Source: Candidatus Gastranaerophilales bacterium
Lineage (GTDB): Bacteria; Cyanobacteriota; Vampirovibrionia; Gastranaerophilales; Gastranaerophilaceae
Assembly: GCA_944323165.1 (NCBI GenBank)
Contig: CALURK010000013.1
Coordinates: 1 to 53,377 of the forward strand
DNA: 53,377 bases
Reading direction: 5' to 3'
The notes below the pieces were generated by a model that was given only the letters and a program-made list of their open reading frames with translations, made no database searches and was not told where the DNA came from. Below are positions 25,119 to 34,332 of this stretch, in pieces (the first letter of the stretch is position 1; the number at the start of each line of letters is the position of its first letter). Made by a program: the position numbers and the translations under genes.

Positions 25119-26144
25119 CTAATTCTTTGCTCTGTCAACCAGCTTATTATCGTTATTCCAGCTAAATGATGAGCGGATTTTGCTTCCGATAGTTTCAATC
25201 AAGTGACCTTTTGAATCGGCTCTTAGTTTTGCAAAATTCTTTCCGCCTGATTTCATTTCATCCATAAATTCTCTTGCATACTTTCCGCTTTGAATATCTG
25301 CTAATATCTTTTTCATCTCGGCCTTCACATAAGAGTTAATTAATTTACCCCCTCTTGTTAAATCGCCATACTCAGCGTTATTTGAAATAGAATAATGCAT
25401 ATCTTCAATGCCGCCTTGGTAGATTAAATCGACAATAAGTTTTAATTCATGACAAACTTCAAAATATGCCATGTATGGAGAATAACCGGCTTCAACAAGA
25501 GTTTCGAAAGCAGTTTTTATTAATGCAGAACATCCGCCGCATAAGACAGCTTGTTCGCCGAATAAATCGGTTTCTGTTTCTTCTTTAAATGTTGTTTCAA
25601 TTATTCCAGCTCTTCCTGAGCCTATTGCTGATGCGTATGAGAGAGCAACTTCTTTAGAATCTCCGCTATAATCTTTGTATACAGCTATTAAAGAAGGAAC
25701 TCCCCTTCCTGCCTTGTATTCACTCCTTACAGTATGTCCAGGGGCTTTAGGTGCAACCATGATTACATTAACATTCTCTGGTGGAGTGATGAAACCATAA
25801 TGGATGTTAAATCCATGTGAGAACATTAAAGTTTGTCCTGCTCTCAAATTCGGCTCTATTTCTTCCTTGTAAACATTTGCTTGAACTTCGTCAGGTATTA
25901 ATATTTGAATTATATCTGCTTGTTTTGCAGCTTCTGCTATTGGCATTGTAGTAAGACCATAATCTCTTGCTTTAATATCAGAAGCCCCTCCTTGTCTTAG
26001 TCCCATAATAACATGGCAGCCCGAATCTTTTAGGTTAAGTCCCTGTCCGTAACCTTGAGAGCCAAATCCTATTACCGCAATCTTTTTTGTCTTTATTAAG
26101 TCTTTATCAATATCTTTATCTAAATATATTTTTAGATCTTCCAT
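25119..26144 (-). CDS. ilvC: Ketol-acid reductoisomerase
   Basis: 341 residues, class I length. NAD(P)-binding loop VIGFGSQGYGQGLNLKDSG, then PDEVQANVYKEEIEPNL, MVAPKAPGHTVRSEY, and the metal site in ETETDLFGEQAVLCGG and the helix with YFEVCHELKLIVDL. It converts acetolactate to dihydroxyvalerate in valine, isoleucine and leucine synthesis. The start at 26144 has AAGGAGG at ideal distance; an upstream in-frame ATG at 26225 would overlap gyrA. No other ilv genes are nearby. Confidence 0.95.
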   Translation of the reverse strand: MEDLKIYLDKDIDKDLIKTKKIAVIGFGSQGYGQGLNLKDSGCHVIMGLRQGGASDIKARDYGLTTMPIAEAAKQADIIQILIPDEVQANVYKEEIEPNLRAGQTLMFSHGFNIHYGFITPPENVNVIMVAPKAPGHTVRSEYKAGRGVPSLIAVYKDYSGDSKEVALSYASAIGSGRAGIIETTFKEETETDLFGEQAVLCGGCSALIKTAFETLVEAGYSPYMAYFEVCHELKLIVDLIYQGGIEDMHYSISNNAEYGDLTRGGKLINSYVKAEMKKILADIQSGKYAREFMDEMKSGGKNFAKLRADSKGHLIETIGSKIRSSFSWNNDNKLVDRAKN

Positions 26145-26167
26145 AAAATCCTCCTTTTCATGTCTTA

Positions 26168-26194
26168 GCGGTCGGATGTAAAAAATCCGACCGC
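26168..26194. other. Intercistronic stem-loop between gyrA and ilvC
   Basis: A 10-bp GC-rich stem, GCGGTCGGAT / ATCCGACCGC, loop GTAAAAA. No T-run follows on the minus strand, so it may be an attenuating or stabilising hairpin instead of a complete terminator. Confidence 0.7.
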
Positions 26195-26214
26195 CAATAT
26201 ATTCTTTTATTTTA

Positions 26215-28764
26215 TTATTCTTCAACGTTTGTTATTGTCGTTTGTTCTCCAGTTGTCATTTCTGACAAAGAACATCCGCCTGCGGGAACTGAATCGGTGT
26301 CGTCTTTATCTGTATTAACTATTTTATTTACCGAAACGACAGTATCATTATCTACCAGATTTTGTGCTCTAACTCCTGTTGCAGGTCTGCCTTGACAAGA
26401 TATATCTCCGGCTTTTATTCTCGTTACAATACCATTAGCTGTAACAAGCATAATCTCATCACTCTCTTCAACTATTGTTAAAGCTACAAGTCTGGACATA
26501 TTTGATTTGAACTTAGTTGCAATTAATCCTATACCGCCTCTGTTTTGAGTTCTGAATTCTGAAAGTTTAGTTCTCTTGCCAAAACCGTCGGATGTAACAA
26601 CAAGTAAATCCGCATCATAATTTCTAGGTACAATATCACAACCAATTATTGTATCAGCGGATCTTAGTTTCATAGATGTAACACCTCTTGCGCTTCTACC
26701 TAATGGTCTTAAATCTTCAATAGGGAATCTAATCGCCATACCGCAAGATGTACCTATGATTATTTCATCATTAGCCTTGGCTAGTTTTACCCAATTTAAC
26801 TTATCGCCTTCTTCAAGAGAAATTGCAATAATACCGCTTCTTCTTATACTTGCAAAATTATCAAGCTCAATTCTCTTTATAAAGCCCTTTTGAGTTAACA
26901 TAATTAAATTCAAATCATGAGAGAAGTTACTTACTGGCACAACTGCCGTAATTGTTTCTCCCTGTTCTATCGGAAGAACGTTAACTATCGGAAGTCCTTT
27001 TGATTGTCTGCCGCCTTCTGGGAAGTCATAGACGTTCAAGCTGTAAACTATACCTTTAGATGAGAAGAACAATACTTTATCATGCATCATTGCAGTAAAG
27101 AAGTGTTGAATATCATCATCATCTTTCGTTTTCATTCCTGCTTTACCACGTGTTGCACGGTTTTGACGTTCAAATGTATCAAGTGCTATTCGCTTTAAAT
27201 ATCCTTGATGAGTTATAAATACTGCCATTGGAGTATTTGGAGTTAAATCCTCAATTGTAACTTCGCCTTGTTCAGGAACAATCTGAGTCTTTCTATCATC
27301 TCCGTATTTTTCTCTATCTTCAAGGAGTTCTCCCTTAATTATATCCAAGACTTTTTGTCTGTCTGCAAGAATTTCTTCGTATTCTGTAATCTTTTTAAGA
27401 AGTTCGTCATACTCATTCTTGATCTTATCTTGTTCTAATCCTGTTAACCTTCTCAATTGCATTTCTAAGATAGCATTAGCCTGATCAACATCAAGTCCGA
27501 ATCTGCTCATCAAACCAACTCTGGCATCATCTGTAGTTTTAGATTTTTTGATAAGTTCAATAACTTCATCCAATGAACCTAAAGCAATTAGTAAACCCGC
27601 TAAAATATGAGCTCTAATCTTAGCTTTCTTTAAGAAATAAATTGTTCTTCTTGTAACAATTTCAACTCTGTGTTCAACAAATTCGTTTAAAACTTCGTAT
27701 AGGTTAAGTAATCTTGGTTGTTTTCCGCATAAAGTAACCATATTTACGCCGAAAGTTGTTGCAAGTTGAGTATATTTAAACAAGTTATTTTTAACAACCT
27801 CAGGTTTTGCGTCGCGCTTAAGTTCGATTACAATACGCATACCTTCTCTGTCTGATTCATCTCTAATATCAGAAATCCCGTTAATTTTTTGTTCTTTTAC
27901 TAAATCAGCTATTTTTTGTATAAGCATTGATTTATTTACTTGGTAAGGAATTTCGGTAACAATAATTGCTGTTCTTGTTTGTCTGCCTGCTCCACCAGGA
28001 ATTTCTTCAATTGTAGCAACTGCTGACATCTTGATAGAGCCACGACCTGTTTCATAAGCTTGCTTGATATCATTTAAACCAACTATTGTTGCTGCTGTCG
28101 GGAAGTCAGGACCTTTAATATATTCCATAAGTCCTGCTACGGTAATTTGCGGGTTATCAATCAAGGCGATAGTCCCGTCAACCACTTCTCTTAAGTTGTG
28201 AGGAGGTATATTAGTTGCCATACCAACTGCGATACCAGAAGAACCATTTAATAGAAGCATAGGAAGTCTTACAGGTAAAACAGAAGGCTCTTCTAATGAA
28301 CCGTCAAAGTTTGGCTCAAAATCAACCGTTTCACAATCAATGTCAGCAAGCATAGATGTCGTAATCTTGTGCATTCTGGCTTCTGTATAACGCATTGCAG
28401 CAGCTCCGTCACCGTCAACAGATCCGAAGTTTCCGTGCCCGTCTACTACTAGATATCTTGTGTTGAAGTCTTGGGCTAAACGAACCAATGCTTCATAAAC
28501 AGAGCTATCTCCGTGCGGGTGGTATTTACCTAAAACTTCACCAACTATACGTGCACATTTCTTAAAAGGTTTATCTGGTGTCATGCCTAACTCGTTCATT
28601 GCGTATAAAATACGTCTGTGAACAGGCTTTAAACCATCTCTTACATCCGGAAGCGCTCTACCTACGATTACACTCATTGCGTAATCTATATAGCACTTTT
28701 TCATCTCTTCTCTTATATTAACCGGTACTATTTTACCGTCTGAAAACATATTCTGTTGAGCCAA
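26215..28764 (-). CDS. gyrA: DNA gyrase subunit A
   Basis: 849 residues. The start region [26 protein letters not shown], the quinolone-region [17 protein letters not shown] and the active tyrosine in [11 protein letters not shown] identify it. A GyrA-box variant occurs at RGKAGMK, followed by the C-terminal beta-pinwheel with repeated (GV)xx(I)xxxD units. Residues at quinolone positions 83 and 87 are Ser and Glu, the wild-type pattern in many Gram-positive enzymes. gyrB is not in the window. Confidence 0.97.
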   Translation of the reverse strand: MAQQNMFSDGKIVPVNIREEMKKCYIDYAMSVIVGRALPDVRDGLKPVHRRILYAMNELGMTPDKPFKKCARIVGEVLGKYHPHGDSSVYEALVRLAQDFNTRYLVVDGHGNFGSVDGDGAAAMRYTEARMHKITTSMLADIDCETVDFEPNFDGSLEEPSVLPVRLPMLLLNGSSGIAVGMATNIPPHNLREVVDGTIALIDNPQITVAGLMEYIKGPDFPTAATIVGLNDIKQAYETGRGSIKMSAVATIEEIPGGAGRQTRTAIIVTEIPYQVNKSMLIQKIADLVKEQKINGISDIRDESDREGMRIVIELKRDAKPEVVKNNLFKYTQLATTFGVNMVTLCGKQPRLLNLYEVLNEFVEHRVEIVTRRTIYFLKKAKIRAHILAGLLIALGSLDEVIELIKKSKTTDDARVGLMSRFGLDVDQANAILEMQLRRLTGLEQDKIKNEYDELLKKITEYEEILADRQKVLDIIKGELLEDREKYGDDRKTQIVPEQGEVTIEDLTPNTPMAVFITHQGYLKRIALDTFERQNRATRGKAGMKTKDDDDIQHFFTAMMHDKVLFFSSKGIVYSLNVYDFPEGGRQSKGLPIVNVLPIEQGETITAVVPVSNFSHDLNLIMLTQKGFIKRIELDNFASIRRSGIIAISLEEGDKLNWVKLAKANDEIIIGTSCGMAIRFPIEDLRPLGRSARGVTSMKLRSADTIIGCDIVPRNYDADLLVVTSDGFGKRTKLSEFRTQNRGGIGLIATKFKSNMSRLVALTIVEESDEIMLVTANGIVTRIKAGDISCQGRPATGVRAQNLVDNDTVVSVNKIVNTDKDDTDSVPAGGCSLSEMTTGEQTTITNVEE

Positions 28765-28936
28765 AATCCTTCTCCTCTATCCCTCTATATTTATATTCTA
28801 GCACAAAAAACATTGGTGTAAAGCAACTCTACTATTATTACATAGCACTTGTATTTATTGTTTATATATTATTTAACTCTAGTGTTTATACAGTTTTAAG
28901 CTTTGTAAAAAAAATTAAAATTTTTGTTTTAAAAAG

Positions 28937-28967
28937 GCAATTTCTAAAAACGAAAATACTTTATATA
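28937..28967 (+). promoter_or_regulatory. Shared promoter-like motif, copy B
   Basis: GCAATT (28937-28942), 14 bases, TACTTTATATA (28957-28967), then AGTGTAAGG. Together with the preceding AAAAAGG it matches copy C at more than 35 of about 45 positions. Same spacing as the other four copies. Confidence 0.6.
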
Positions 28968-28974
28968 AGTGTAA

Positions 28975-29127
28975 GGGATAAATAAAGTAAGTAAAAAATA
29001 AATAATCAAACGGAGTGAATGATAAATAAGTCTAAAGCTCCAAAGAAAAGTTTCTTTTTATACTCTCTCTTAATATCCTCGTGTTTATTTAATGTTTGCC
29101 ATCAAAATCTTGGCAAACTTTTTTTTT
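28975..29127 (+). ncRNA. Candidate small RNA (or short peptide transcript)
   Basis: Delimited by motif B and by a strong terminator, giving about 150 nt. A GGAG three bases before an ATG at 29019 could start a peptide beginning MINKSKAPKKSFFLYSLLIS, a signal-peptide-like sequence, but the spacing is poor and the frame runs through the terminator hairpin. An RNA function is therefore as likely. The 5' end is estimated, not mapped. Confidence 0.4.
29094..29127 (+). terminator. Rho-independent terminator of the short transcript
   Basis: Perfect 8-bp stem GTTTGCCA / TGGCAAAC, 9-base loop, followed by nine T residues at 29119-29127. Confidence 0.9.
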
Positions 29128-29199
29128 GTAATTGTATAATGCAAAGAAATGTGAGTTCCTCAAGTATAAGCCACCAGAGATATTTATATCTCTTTATTC

Positions 29200-30378
29200 C
29201 TACCACCAATATGGGAAGCGGTAATAGCGAGGATAATATATATTGTAACGTGACCATTGAATTTGGTTCTGCTCTTCTAAAAGCATGTTCTGTTTTACAA
29301 GCTCTCTTATTTGAGCTTCTCTTTGTGCTGCTTCAATTCTTCTTGCATTTTCTGTGACTAAAGCTGTATCTAATCTCTCTTGAGTTTCGTTTAAATCTTT
29401 AAAGCAAGCTGCCAAATTTGAACCGGTGTATCTTCCAATACAGTCATTTGCGGTTTCAAAAAATTCGTTTTGCCTCTTGTCCCAGTATTCAAAATCATCA
29501 GCGAGCAATTTTTTATCCCTTTCTCGAATTTTAAACCAATCAGGTTTTTTGCAATAAGTTGTTATTTTTTTATAAGCATTATCAATTTTTGCCTGCTCAA
29601 TTGGTGCTATAAGTTTGTTTATGTTGTTAATCATTCCAAGAAGTTCTTGCGAGTAATATATTTGTTTTGCTCTGTAAAAATATCTGAGTTTCTCATTGTT
29701 ATTGGAAGTTGATGTTGCAACTTTTAAGTAATTTTGAGGATTCCCGGGATCAAGTTCTACTAAGTTTTTTGCTGTTGTGTAAGCTTTTTGAGGATTTTTA
29801 GTTACTGTATATACAACATAGAGTAATTCTTGAGCTGGGAAAAATCCTGCTTCATTCTTTTTTATTACTGAAGCGTATTTTTCAGCGGTTTTCAAATCTT
29901 GCATATAATAATAGTTTTGTGCAATCTGAAATCGTGCCATTGAATTTGTGTTTATATACGGAAAAAGGTATTTATTAGAATTTACATAATCTCCGTTAAG
30001 TGAATACAATATACCAACCCTGTACTCTTTGGAGGATCTTGGAAATAAATTATTCTTATCAAGCTCAAGGAGCTTTTTTGAATATTCTAAGGCTTTAGGG
30101 TACTCTTTTTTATCCGTATAAACGTTAATAAATCTTGCTACATTTGGGATGTAATCCGGCACGAGATTTTCAGCCTTTTCATATTTGCCTTGTTTTATGT
30201 ATTTTTCATTTTTTTGAATTTTTTTGTATTCTTTTTTTAAGTCTTTACTTAATTCTCCATTATAAGGGCGGAATTTGACATCAAGATTTGTTTCAAATTC
30301 ATAGTAATTCCTATAATCTGCTTGAGAGCATGTTATAGTAGATAAGAAAATAAAAAATATTAGTATAATCTTTTTCAT
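29200..30378 (-). CDS. Secreted TPR-repeat protein
   Basis: 392 residues. N-terminal signal peptide MKKIILIFFIFLSTITCSQA, possibly a lipoprotein signal (TCS). Several TPR units are seen between residues 50 and 230 (KGKYEKAENLV, YPKALEYSKKLLELDKNN, NPQKAYTTAKNLVELDPGN). A coiled-coil region lies near residues 330-375, and an aromatic tail rich in Tyr, Arg and Trp ends the protein (YPRYYRFPYWW). A periplasmic scaffold role is likely; last gene of its operon, overlapping the response regulator gene by one base. Confidence 0.75.
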   Translation of the reverse strand: MKKIILIFFIFLSTITCSQADYRNYYEFETNLDVKFRPYNGELSKDLKKEYKKIQKNEKYIKQGKYEKAENLVPDYIPNVARFINVYTDKKEYPKALEYSKKLLELDKNNLFPRSSKEYRVGILYSLNGDYVNSNKYLFPYINTNSMARFQIAQNYYYMQDLKTAEKYASVIKKNEAGFFPAQELLYVVYTVTKNPQKAYTTAKNLVELDPGNPQNYLKVATSTSNNNEKLRYFYRAKQIYYSQELLGMINNINKLIAPIEQAKIDNAYKKITTYCKKPDWFKIRERDKKLLADDFEYWDKRQNEFFETANDCIGRYTGSNLAACFKDLNETQERLDTALVTENARRIEAAQREAQIRELVKQNMLLEEQNQIQWSRYNIYYPRYYRFPYWW

Positions 30379-30758
30379 TATTTTAGAAGAATTTCTTTAT
30401 ACGCTGAAAGACACTTTAATGCAGTAGATTTTGGTATACATTCTACTCCAAAAGTTTCTGCAATTTGTCTTGCGTTATATGATGCTGATATTATTATGAC
30501 CTTCGTATTAGTATAACGACTAAAAGATTGAATTTGTTCAATTAACCATTCTCCCGCAAATTTTGGCGAAAAATCTTCTTCCATTTGCATATCTGTTATT
30601 ATTACGTCAAAAGGTTTTTGTGTAAGCAAGATATCATAAGCATCTTTGGCACAATCTGCAGTTGTAATCTCAACATTTCCATCAAAAATTTCATTTACAA
30701 CATTAGAATTGAAATCCCGCCAGCCTTTCATATCATCAACTATCAAAACTTGTTTCAT
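30378..30758 (-). CDS. Single-domain response regulator
   Basis: 126 residues, only a receiver domain. Acidic pair in LIVDDMKGW, phospho-acceptor Asp in DVIITDMQM, Ser/Thr switch in VIIISASY, and Lys in CIPKSTA. No output domain, as in CheY or Spo0F. The histidine kinase at 32114 in the same run of genes is the probable partner (inference). Start overlaps aroH by four bases. Confidence 0.9.
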   Translation of the reverse strand: MKQVLIVDDMKGWRDFNSNVVNEIFDGNVEITTADCAKDAYDILLTQKPFDVIITDMQMEEDFSPKFAGEWLIEQIQSFSRYTNTKVIIISASYNARQIAETFGVECIPKSTALKCLSAYKEILLK

Positions 30759-31105
30759 TTTCTTAAATTTTCCGCTCCGTCTAGATATACGAATTCAGGT
30801 ACAAAACCTTCTCCACAATTAATCACAATCATAACCCTAAGGCACATTGAAAGACTATTTGGAACGTCTAATTCGTGAAAACACATCATAGGAACTTCTT
30901 TCCATTTTAAGTTTACGCGCGCGTATTTTGCAGGAAAATCTGCATTCAAATCTTTTGTCAAAGTGAATATAACGTGAGAGATAGAATCAACTTCAAGTTT
31001 ATTCCTTTTCATTATTTCTGTAAGTAATTTTATAGTAGCTGCTCCTATTGCCTCCGGAGAATTTTCCTCTACTGTTATTGCTCCTCTTATACCTTTTGAA
31101 ATCAT
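30755..31105 (-). CDS. aroH: Chorismate mutase, AroH class
   Basis: 116 residues, the size of the trimeric monofunctional enzyme. GIRGAITVEENSPEAIGAAT at the N-terminus provides the active-site arginine and glutamate-like positions; ADFPAKYAR and MMCFHELDVPNSLSMCLRVMI carry the conserved arginine and aromatic positions of the B. subtilis type. It converts chorismate to prephenate for Phe and Tyr. It overlaps genes on both sides by four bases and ends in TGA. Confidence 0.9.
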   Translation of the reverse strand: MISKGIRGAITVEENSPEAIGAATIKLLTEIMKRNKLEVDSISHVIFTLTKDLNADFPAKYARVNLKWKEVPMMCFHELDVPNSLSMCLRVMIVINCGEGFVPEFVYLDGAENLRK

Positions 31106-31656
31106 TGTTTTACCTCACTTAAATAAAATAATGCTGCAAGAGTTGAAGCCGTAAGGGCTATGCCATTCTCCTCCTGCTCTTGTAACCAATTATAAACATT
31201 TTTTCTGTCAACAAGCATTCTATCTACTATTACTCCGCCATCATTTACAGGCTTTGATACAATATTGTAATCATTAATGTAAGCTATAGCAATAGTGACT
31301 ACTTCAGAAACACATCCCGGTGAACTTGCCGTTTTTCTAGTTTTAATTTCTATTTTATCGGCCTTAAGCCCGGCTTCCTCAAGAAGCTCTGAAGCTATTG
31401 CTTCTTCTACACTCTCTCCTATTCTTTCATCACCAACAAGACCTGCAGGAAGTGCTATTGAATATTTTGAAATTCCTTCTGCTTGAAGAGGTGGTCTTTC
31501 TTCTTTTAGAAATAATATTTTTTCATTATTAATAAGAGGTAGTATAACAACCACATCCTTTGCATTTGGTCTGTGTGCATAAACCCAATCTTTACCGTTT
31601 TTTGATTTTGTGCTCTTTAGCTGTAAGTATTTTGTATCATATAAAATTGTGTTCAA
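31102..31656 (-). CDS. Nudix hydrolase (ADP-ribose pyrophosphatase-like)
   Basis: 184 residues. The Nudix box is GDERIGESVEEAIASELLEEAGL, matching G-x5-E-x7-xE-L-x-EE-x-G-L except that the consensus arginine is Ser. ALPAGLVGDE upstream is typical for ADP-ribose and nucleotide-sugar hydrolases. The metal-binding glutamates remain, so activity is probable. Confidence 0.88.
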   Translation of the reverse strand: MNTILYDTKYLQLKSTKSKNGKDWVYAHRPNAKDVVVILPLINNEKILFLKEERPPLQAEGISKYSIALPAGLVGDERIGESVEEAIASELLEEAGLKADKIEIKTRKTASSPGCVSEVVTIAIAYINDYNIVSKPVNDGGVIVDRMLVDRKNVYNWLQEQEENGIALTASTLAALFYLSEVKQ

Positions 31657-31678
31657 TTTATAACCTCTTTAATTAGCT

Positions 31679-32083
31679 TTATTTTGTAATTCCTTTTTTA
31701 AAAAACTTTATAACTTTTTGAAATATATTTATTTTTGCAGGATCTGCTTTATCATCTAATGCTATTCTGCCGAGAAGTTTTCCTATAGCCTTTTCAGATG
31801 ATTCAAATATCTTTTCTGACAATTTTTCTTGTGATGTATCTTTAGGTAAGATTACACAATCGAAGCCAAAATAACATTTGTTATTAAGCTTTTTAAACGC
31901 AGTTGTTGTGTATAAATTACTTGATGGAAAGTATTTACTGTCTTTTGATTTATTGGTGCTTAGGGTATCAATATTAGCAGTATTTGCGAGTTTGTCCAGC
32001 TCTTTTTCATTATTAAGTTTTCCTATGAGCTCTTTACTGCATTTCCATCCGCCAAAAGATACATTACTAATTCTCATATTCAT
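31679..32083 (-). CDS. Unknown protein starting with an SFGG-type motif
   Basis: 134 residues, soluble, Lys/Ser/Asn-rich. It begins MNMRISNVSFGGWKCSKELI; I have the impression that N-termini ending in SFG are frequent among unknown proteins of this lineage, but cannot verify this here. The rest has no recognisable domain; the C-terminus is basic (KVIKFFKKGITK). RBS AGAGGAG lies 12 bases upstream. It lies between the kinase and Nudix genes. Confidence 0.65.
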   Translation of the reverse strand: MNMRISNVSFGGWKCSKELIGKLNNEKELDKLANTANIDTLSTNKSKDSKYFPSSNLYTTTAFKKLNNKCYFGFDCVILPKDTSQEKLSEKIFESSEKAIGKLLGRIALDDKADPAKINIFQKVIKFFKKGITK

Positions 32084-32113
32084 TTTATTATTTACTCCTC
32101 TAGATTTTCTGTT

Positions 32114-33460
32114 TTATTCTCCGTAATGAAGATTCATATTCATTACAGCAGGAAGCTTTATTGTAAATTCCGTGCATTTACCTTCTTCGCTCTCTACTGT
32201 TAATTCGCCACCGTGAGATTTGGCTATCTGCTGGGCAAGATATAAGCCTAATCCGGTGCCTATTTTTCTAAACTTTTTGGCTGCTGAATAGTATCTGTTA
32301 AATATCTTATCAATGTCTTCTTTTGATACTCCTGCTCCGTAATCTTTTACTTTTATGACTATAAATTTCGGAATTTCTCCTATTCTGATCTCAATAGGCG
32401 AATTCGGTTCTCCATAAGAAATCGCATTTTGTATAAGATTTTTTATTACTCTTTTTAGCTGAATTTTATCAGCATATACTCTTATATCTCTTTCTGTTAA
32501 AAATTTTAGGTCATTTTTTGTTTTTGTCGCAATAGGTTCCATTTCTTCTATAATTTCTTCAATAAAACCCTTAAGCAAAATATTTTCTTTGTACAACTTT
32601 ATATTTCCATCTCTCACTTTGTATGTTTCGAGAACTGTTTGCACAAGATCAAGGAGTTCTTTATTTGATGTTTGCATGTTTTTTAAAGCAAGCTCTTGTT
32701 TGGGAGTAATCTTACCGAAATTATTATTTAGGAATAGCTCAAGCATATTTTTTTCGGCTATTATTGGTACTTTTAAATCATGTGTTAGTGTTGCTACAAA
32801 GTCTTCTTTTAAAGTTTCCAATTCTCTTTGGTTCGTAATGTTTTGTATTATCATTATGAAGCGTTTCTTTTTATCTTCTAATTTTAACTCCATTGTACTT
32901 GCTATAAAATTCTTAGATTTGTTGGCATTTATTACTATGTCATTTTCTTTCAAATCTTCAATATGACATCTTGGCGGTAAATTTATATAGTCATCAAGAG
33001 ATTCGCCAAGAAGCTTTCTGCCATCTACATCAAACCATTCACTTATTTTAGTTGTTGCTCTTAGAATCCTATGATTTTCATCTAAAATTATTAAGCCGTC
33101 TGATAAGGAATTTATTACAGCCTCCAGTAATTTATTTTGACGGTAAAGTTCTGTCTGAGATTCTATAACCATTTTTTCTCTGTCAGAAAGTGTTTCTATC
33201 ATTCGGTTAATACTTTCTGCTAATGGTTCCGTATTAGGCAAATCCATTTTTTCAATTTTTTTTGTTAAATCGCCATATCTTACAGAATTTACTGTTTTGG
33301 TGATAACACCTAAATAGTCGTTTACTCTTGTCCAATTTTTACCGGCTTTTCTTGCAAATACAAAAAGTGCTATCAAAGTAATTAATACTAAGATATTTAA
33401 AATATGTATGAAAAAAGTTCCACTATCCCCTAAAATATGGTCTAAAACTTCCAAAAGCAT
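32114..33460 (-). CDS. Membrane PAS-domain sensor histidine kinase
   Basis: 448 residues. One membrane helix near the N-terminus (FFIHILNILVLITLIALFVF), a HAMP-like region (about 60-100), a PAS domain (INSLSDGLIILDENHRILRAT), the phospho-acceptor H-box FVATLTHDLKVP, and ATPase boxes N (LKRVIKNLIQNAISYG), G1 (VKDYGAGVS), F and G2 (GTGLGLYLAQQIAKSHGG). With almost no extracytoplasmic loop, the signal is likely sensed in the membrane or through PAS. The likely partner is the receiver protein at 30378. Confidence 0.92.
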   Translation of the reverse strand: MLLEVLDHILGDSGTFFIHILNILVLITLIALFVFARKAGKNWTRVNDYLGVITKTVNSVRYGDLTKKIEKMDLPNTEPLAESINRMIETLSDREKMVIESQTELYRQNKLLEAVINSLSDGLIILDENHRILRATTKISEWFDVDGRKLLGESLDDYINLPPRCHIEDLKENDIVINANKSKNFIASTMELKLEDKKKRFIMIIQNITNQRELETLKEDFVATLTHDLKVPIIAEKNMLELFLNNNFGKITPKQELALKNMQTSNKELLDLVQTVLETYKVRDGNIKLYKENILLKGFIEEIIEEMEPIATKTKNDLKFLTERDIRVYADKIQLKRVIKNLIQNAISYGEPNSPIEIRIGEIPKFIVIKVKDYGAGVSKEDIDKIFNRYYSAAKKFRKIGTGLGLYLAQQIAKSHGGELTVESEEGKCTEFTIKLPAVMNMNLHYGE

Positions 33461-33522
33461 GCTTACTTGTCCTATTTTATTTTTTTATGGTACAATTATA
33501 ACAGAAAATAAGGTTTATTTAA

Positions 33523-34314
33523 ATGAGAAAGATTTTGGGTACTATATTGGGAGTATATTTGGGACTTGTTGCGCAAGTGTGTTATGCTGCTGATAAGTTT
33601 GATGTTCTTCCTGATTTGCCTGAGCCGCTGGCTAACGCAGCCCAAGCATCTTCTGTTTCAACAGTAGATACTGCAAATCACATTACTGCTCAATCAGCGG
33701 TTGCTGAACCAAATTTACTTTCTATGTTTTTGTCGCTAATATTCGTTATACTTTTGATTTATGCAACGGGTATTTTGTATACAAAACTTAATAAATTTGG
33801 CTTGAAAACAATGAAAAGACAGATTGGAGAAAGTTCTGCTTCCCATGTATCTGTTATTTCTACTACACCTTTAGGTGCAAACAAGACTCTTCATGTGGTT
33901 GAACTTGACGGAAAGCGTATGCTTATAGGTGCTTCTGCAAATTCTATTCATTTAATAAAAGATTTAGGTTCTTGCCAGGGAGAGGATATTGAAGAAGGTG
34001 AATTTTCTAAAATAGAAATTCCAAATATTCGTATACCAAGAATTGAAATACCTAAAATAGAAATTCCAGGTTTCACAAAAGTTATTTCGAAGGTAAAGGC
34101 TGAGCAGGAGCCTGCGCCAGAAGATGTGAAAGAAAATAATGATGAAAATGAAGGATTCGAAATCTCTGAAATTTATGAAGAGGAAAATCCTGATGGCATA
34201 ATAGATAAACTTTTTCATACAAATCCTACAAATGCAGAAGAAGAAAAAGAGGAGCAAGATATTCAACATAAAGTTGATCCTGACGAGTTCGCTTTGTATA
34301 AAAAATATTTATAA
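33523..34314 (+). CDS. fliO: FliO-like flagellar export protein
   Basis: 263 residues. Signal peptide (GVYLGLVAQVCYAADKF), a membrane helix (MFLSLIFVILLIYATGILY), then the FliO domain VISTTPLGANKTLHVVELDGKRMLIGA. FliO assists assembly of the FliP core of the flagellar type III exporter. The tail is unusual: five-residue repeats (IEIP NIRIP RIEIP KIEIP) followed by a long acidic region. The neighbouring fliP, fliQ and fliR genes are not present. Confidence 0.75.
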   Translation: MRKILGTILGVYLGLVAQVCYAADKFDVLPDLPEPLANAAQASSVSTVDTANHITAQSAVAEPNLLSMFLSLIFVILLIYATGILYTKLNKFGLKTMKRQIGESSASHVSVISTTPLGANKTLHVVELDGKRMLIGASANSIHLIKDLGSCQGEDIEEGEFSKIEIPNIRIPRIEIPKIEIPGFTKVISKVKAEQEPAPEDVKENNDENEGFEISEIYEEENPDGIIDKLFHTNPTNAEEEKEEQDIQHKVDPDEFALYKKYL

Positions 34315-34332
34315 TAGTTGTGTGGTGTCTTA

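Larger units (their letters stand above)
28765..29199. other. Intergenic region upstream of gyrA containing motif copy B and a short terminated transcript
   Basis: The left part is the gyrA leader and promoter zone (minus strand). The right part on the plus strand has motif B at 28937-28967 and a terminator at 29094-29127. A plus-strand ORF from 29019 exists, but runs through the terminator and over the 3' end of the opposite gene, so it is not called as a gene. Confidence 0.6.

Noticed and set aside
29019-29357. Plus-strand ORF of 112 codons upstream of and overlapping the secreted TPR gene.
   Set aside because: It runs through a strong terminator and over the 3' end of a well-supported opposite gene; RBS spacing is only 3 bases.
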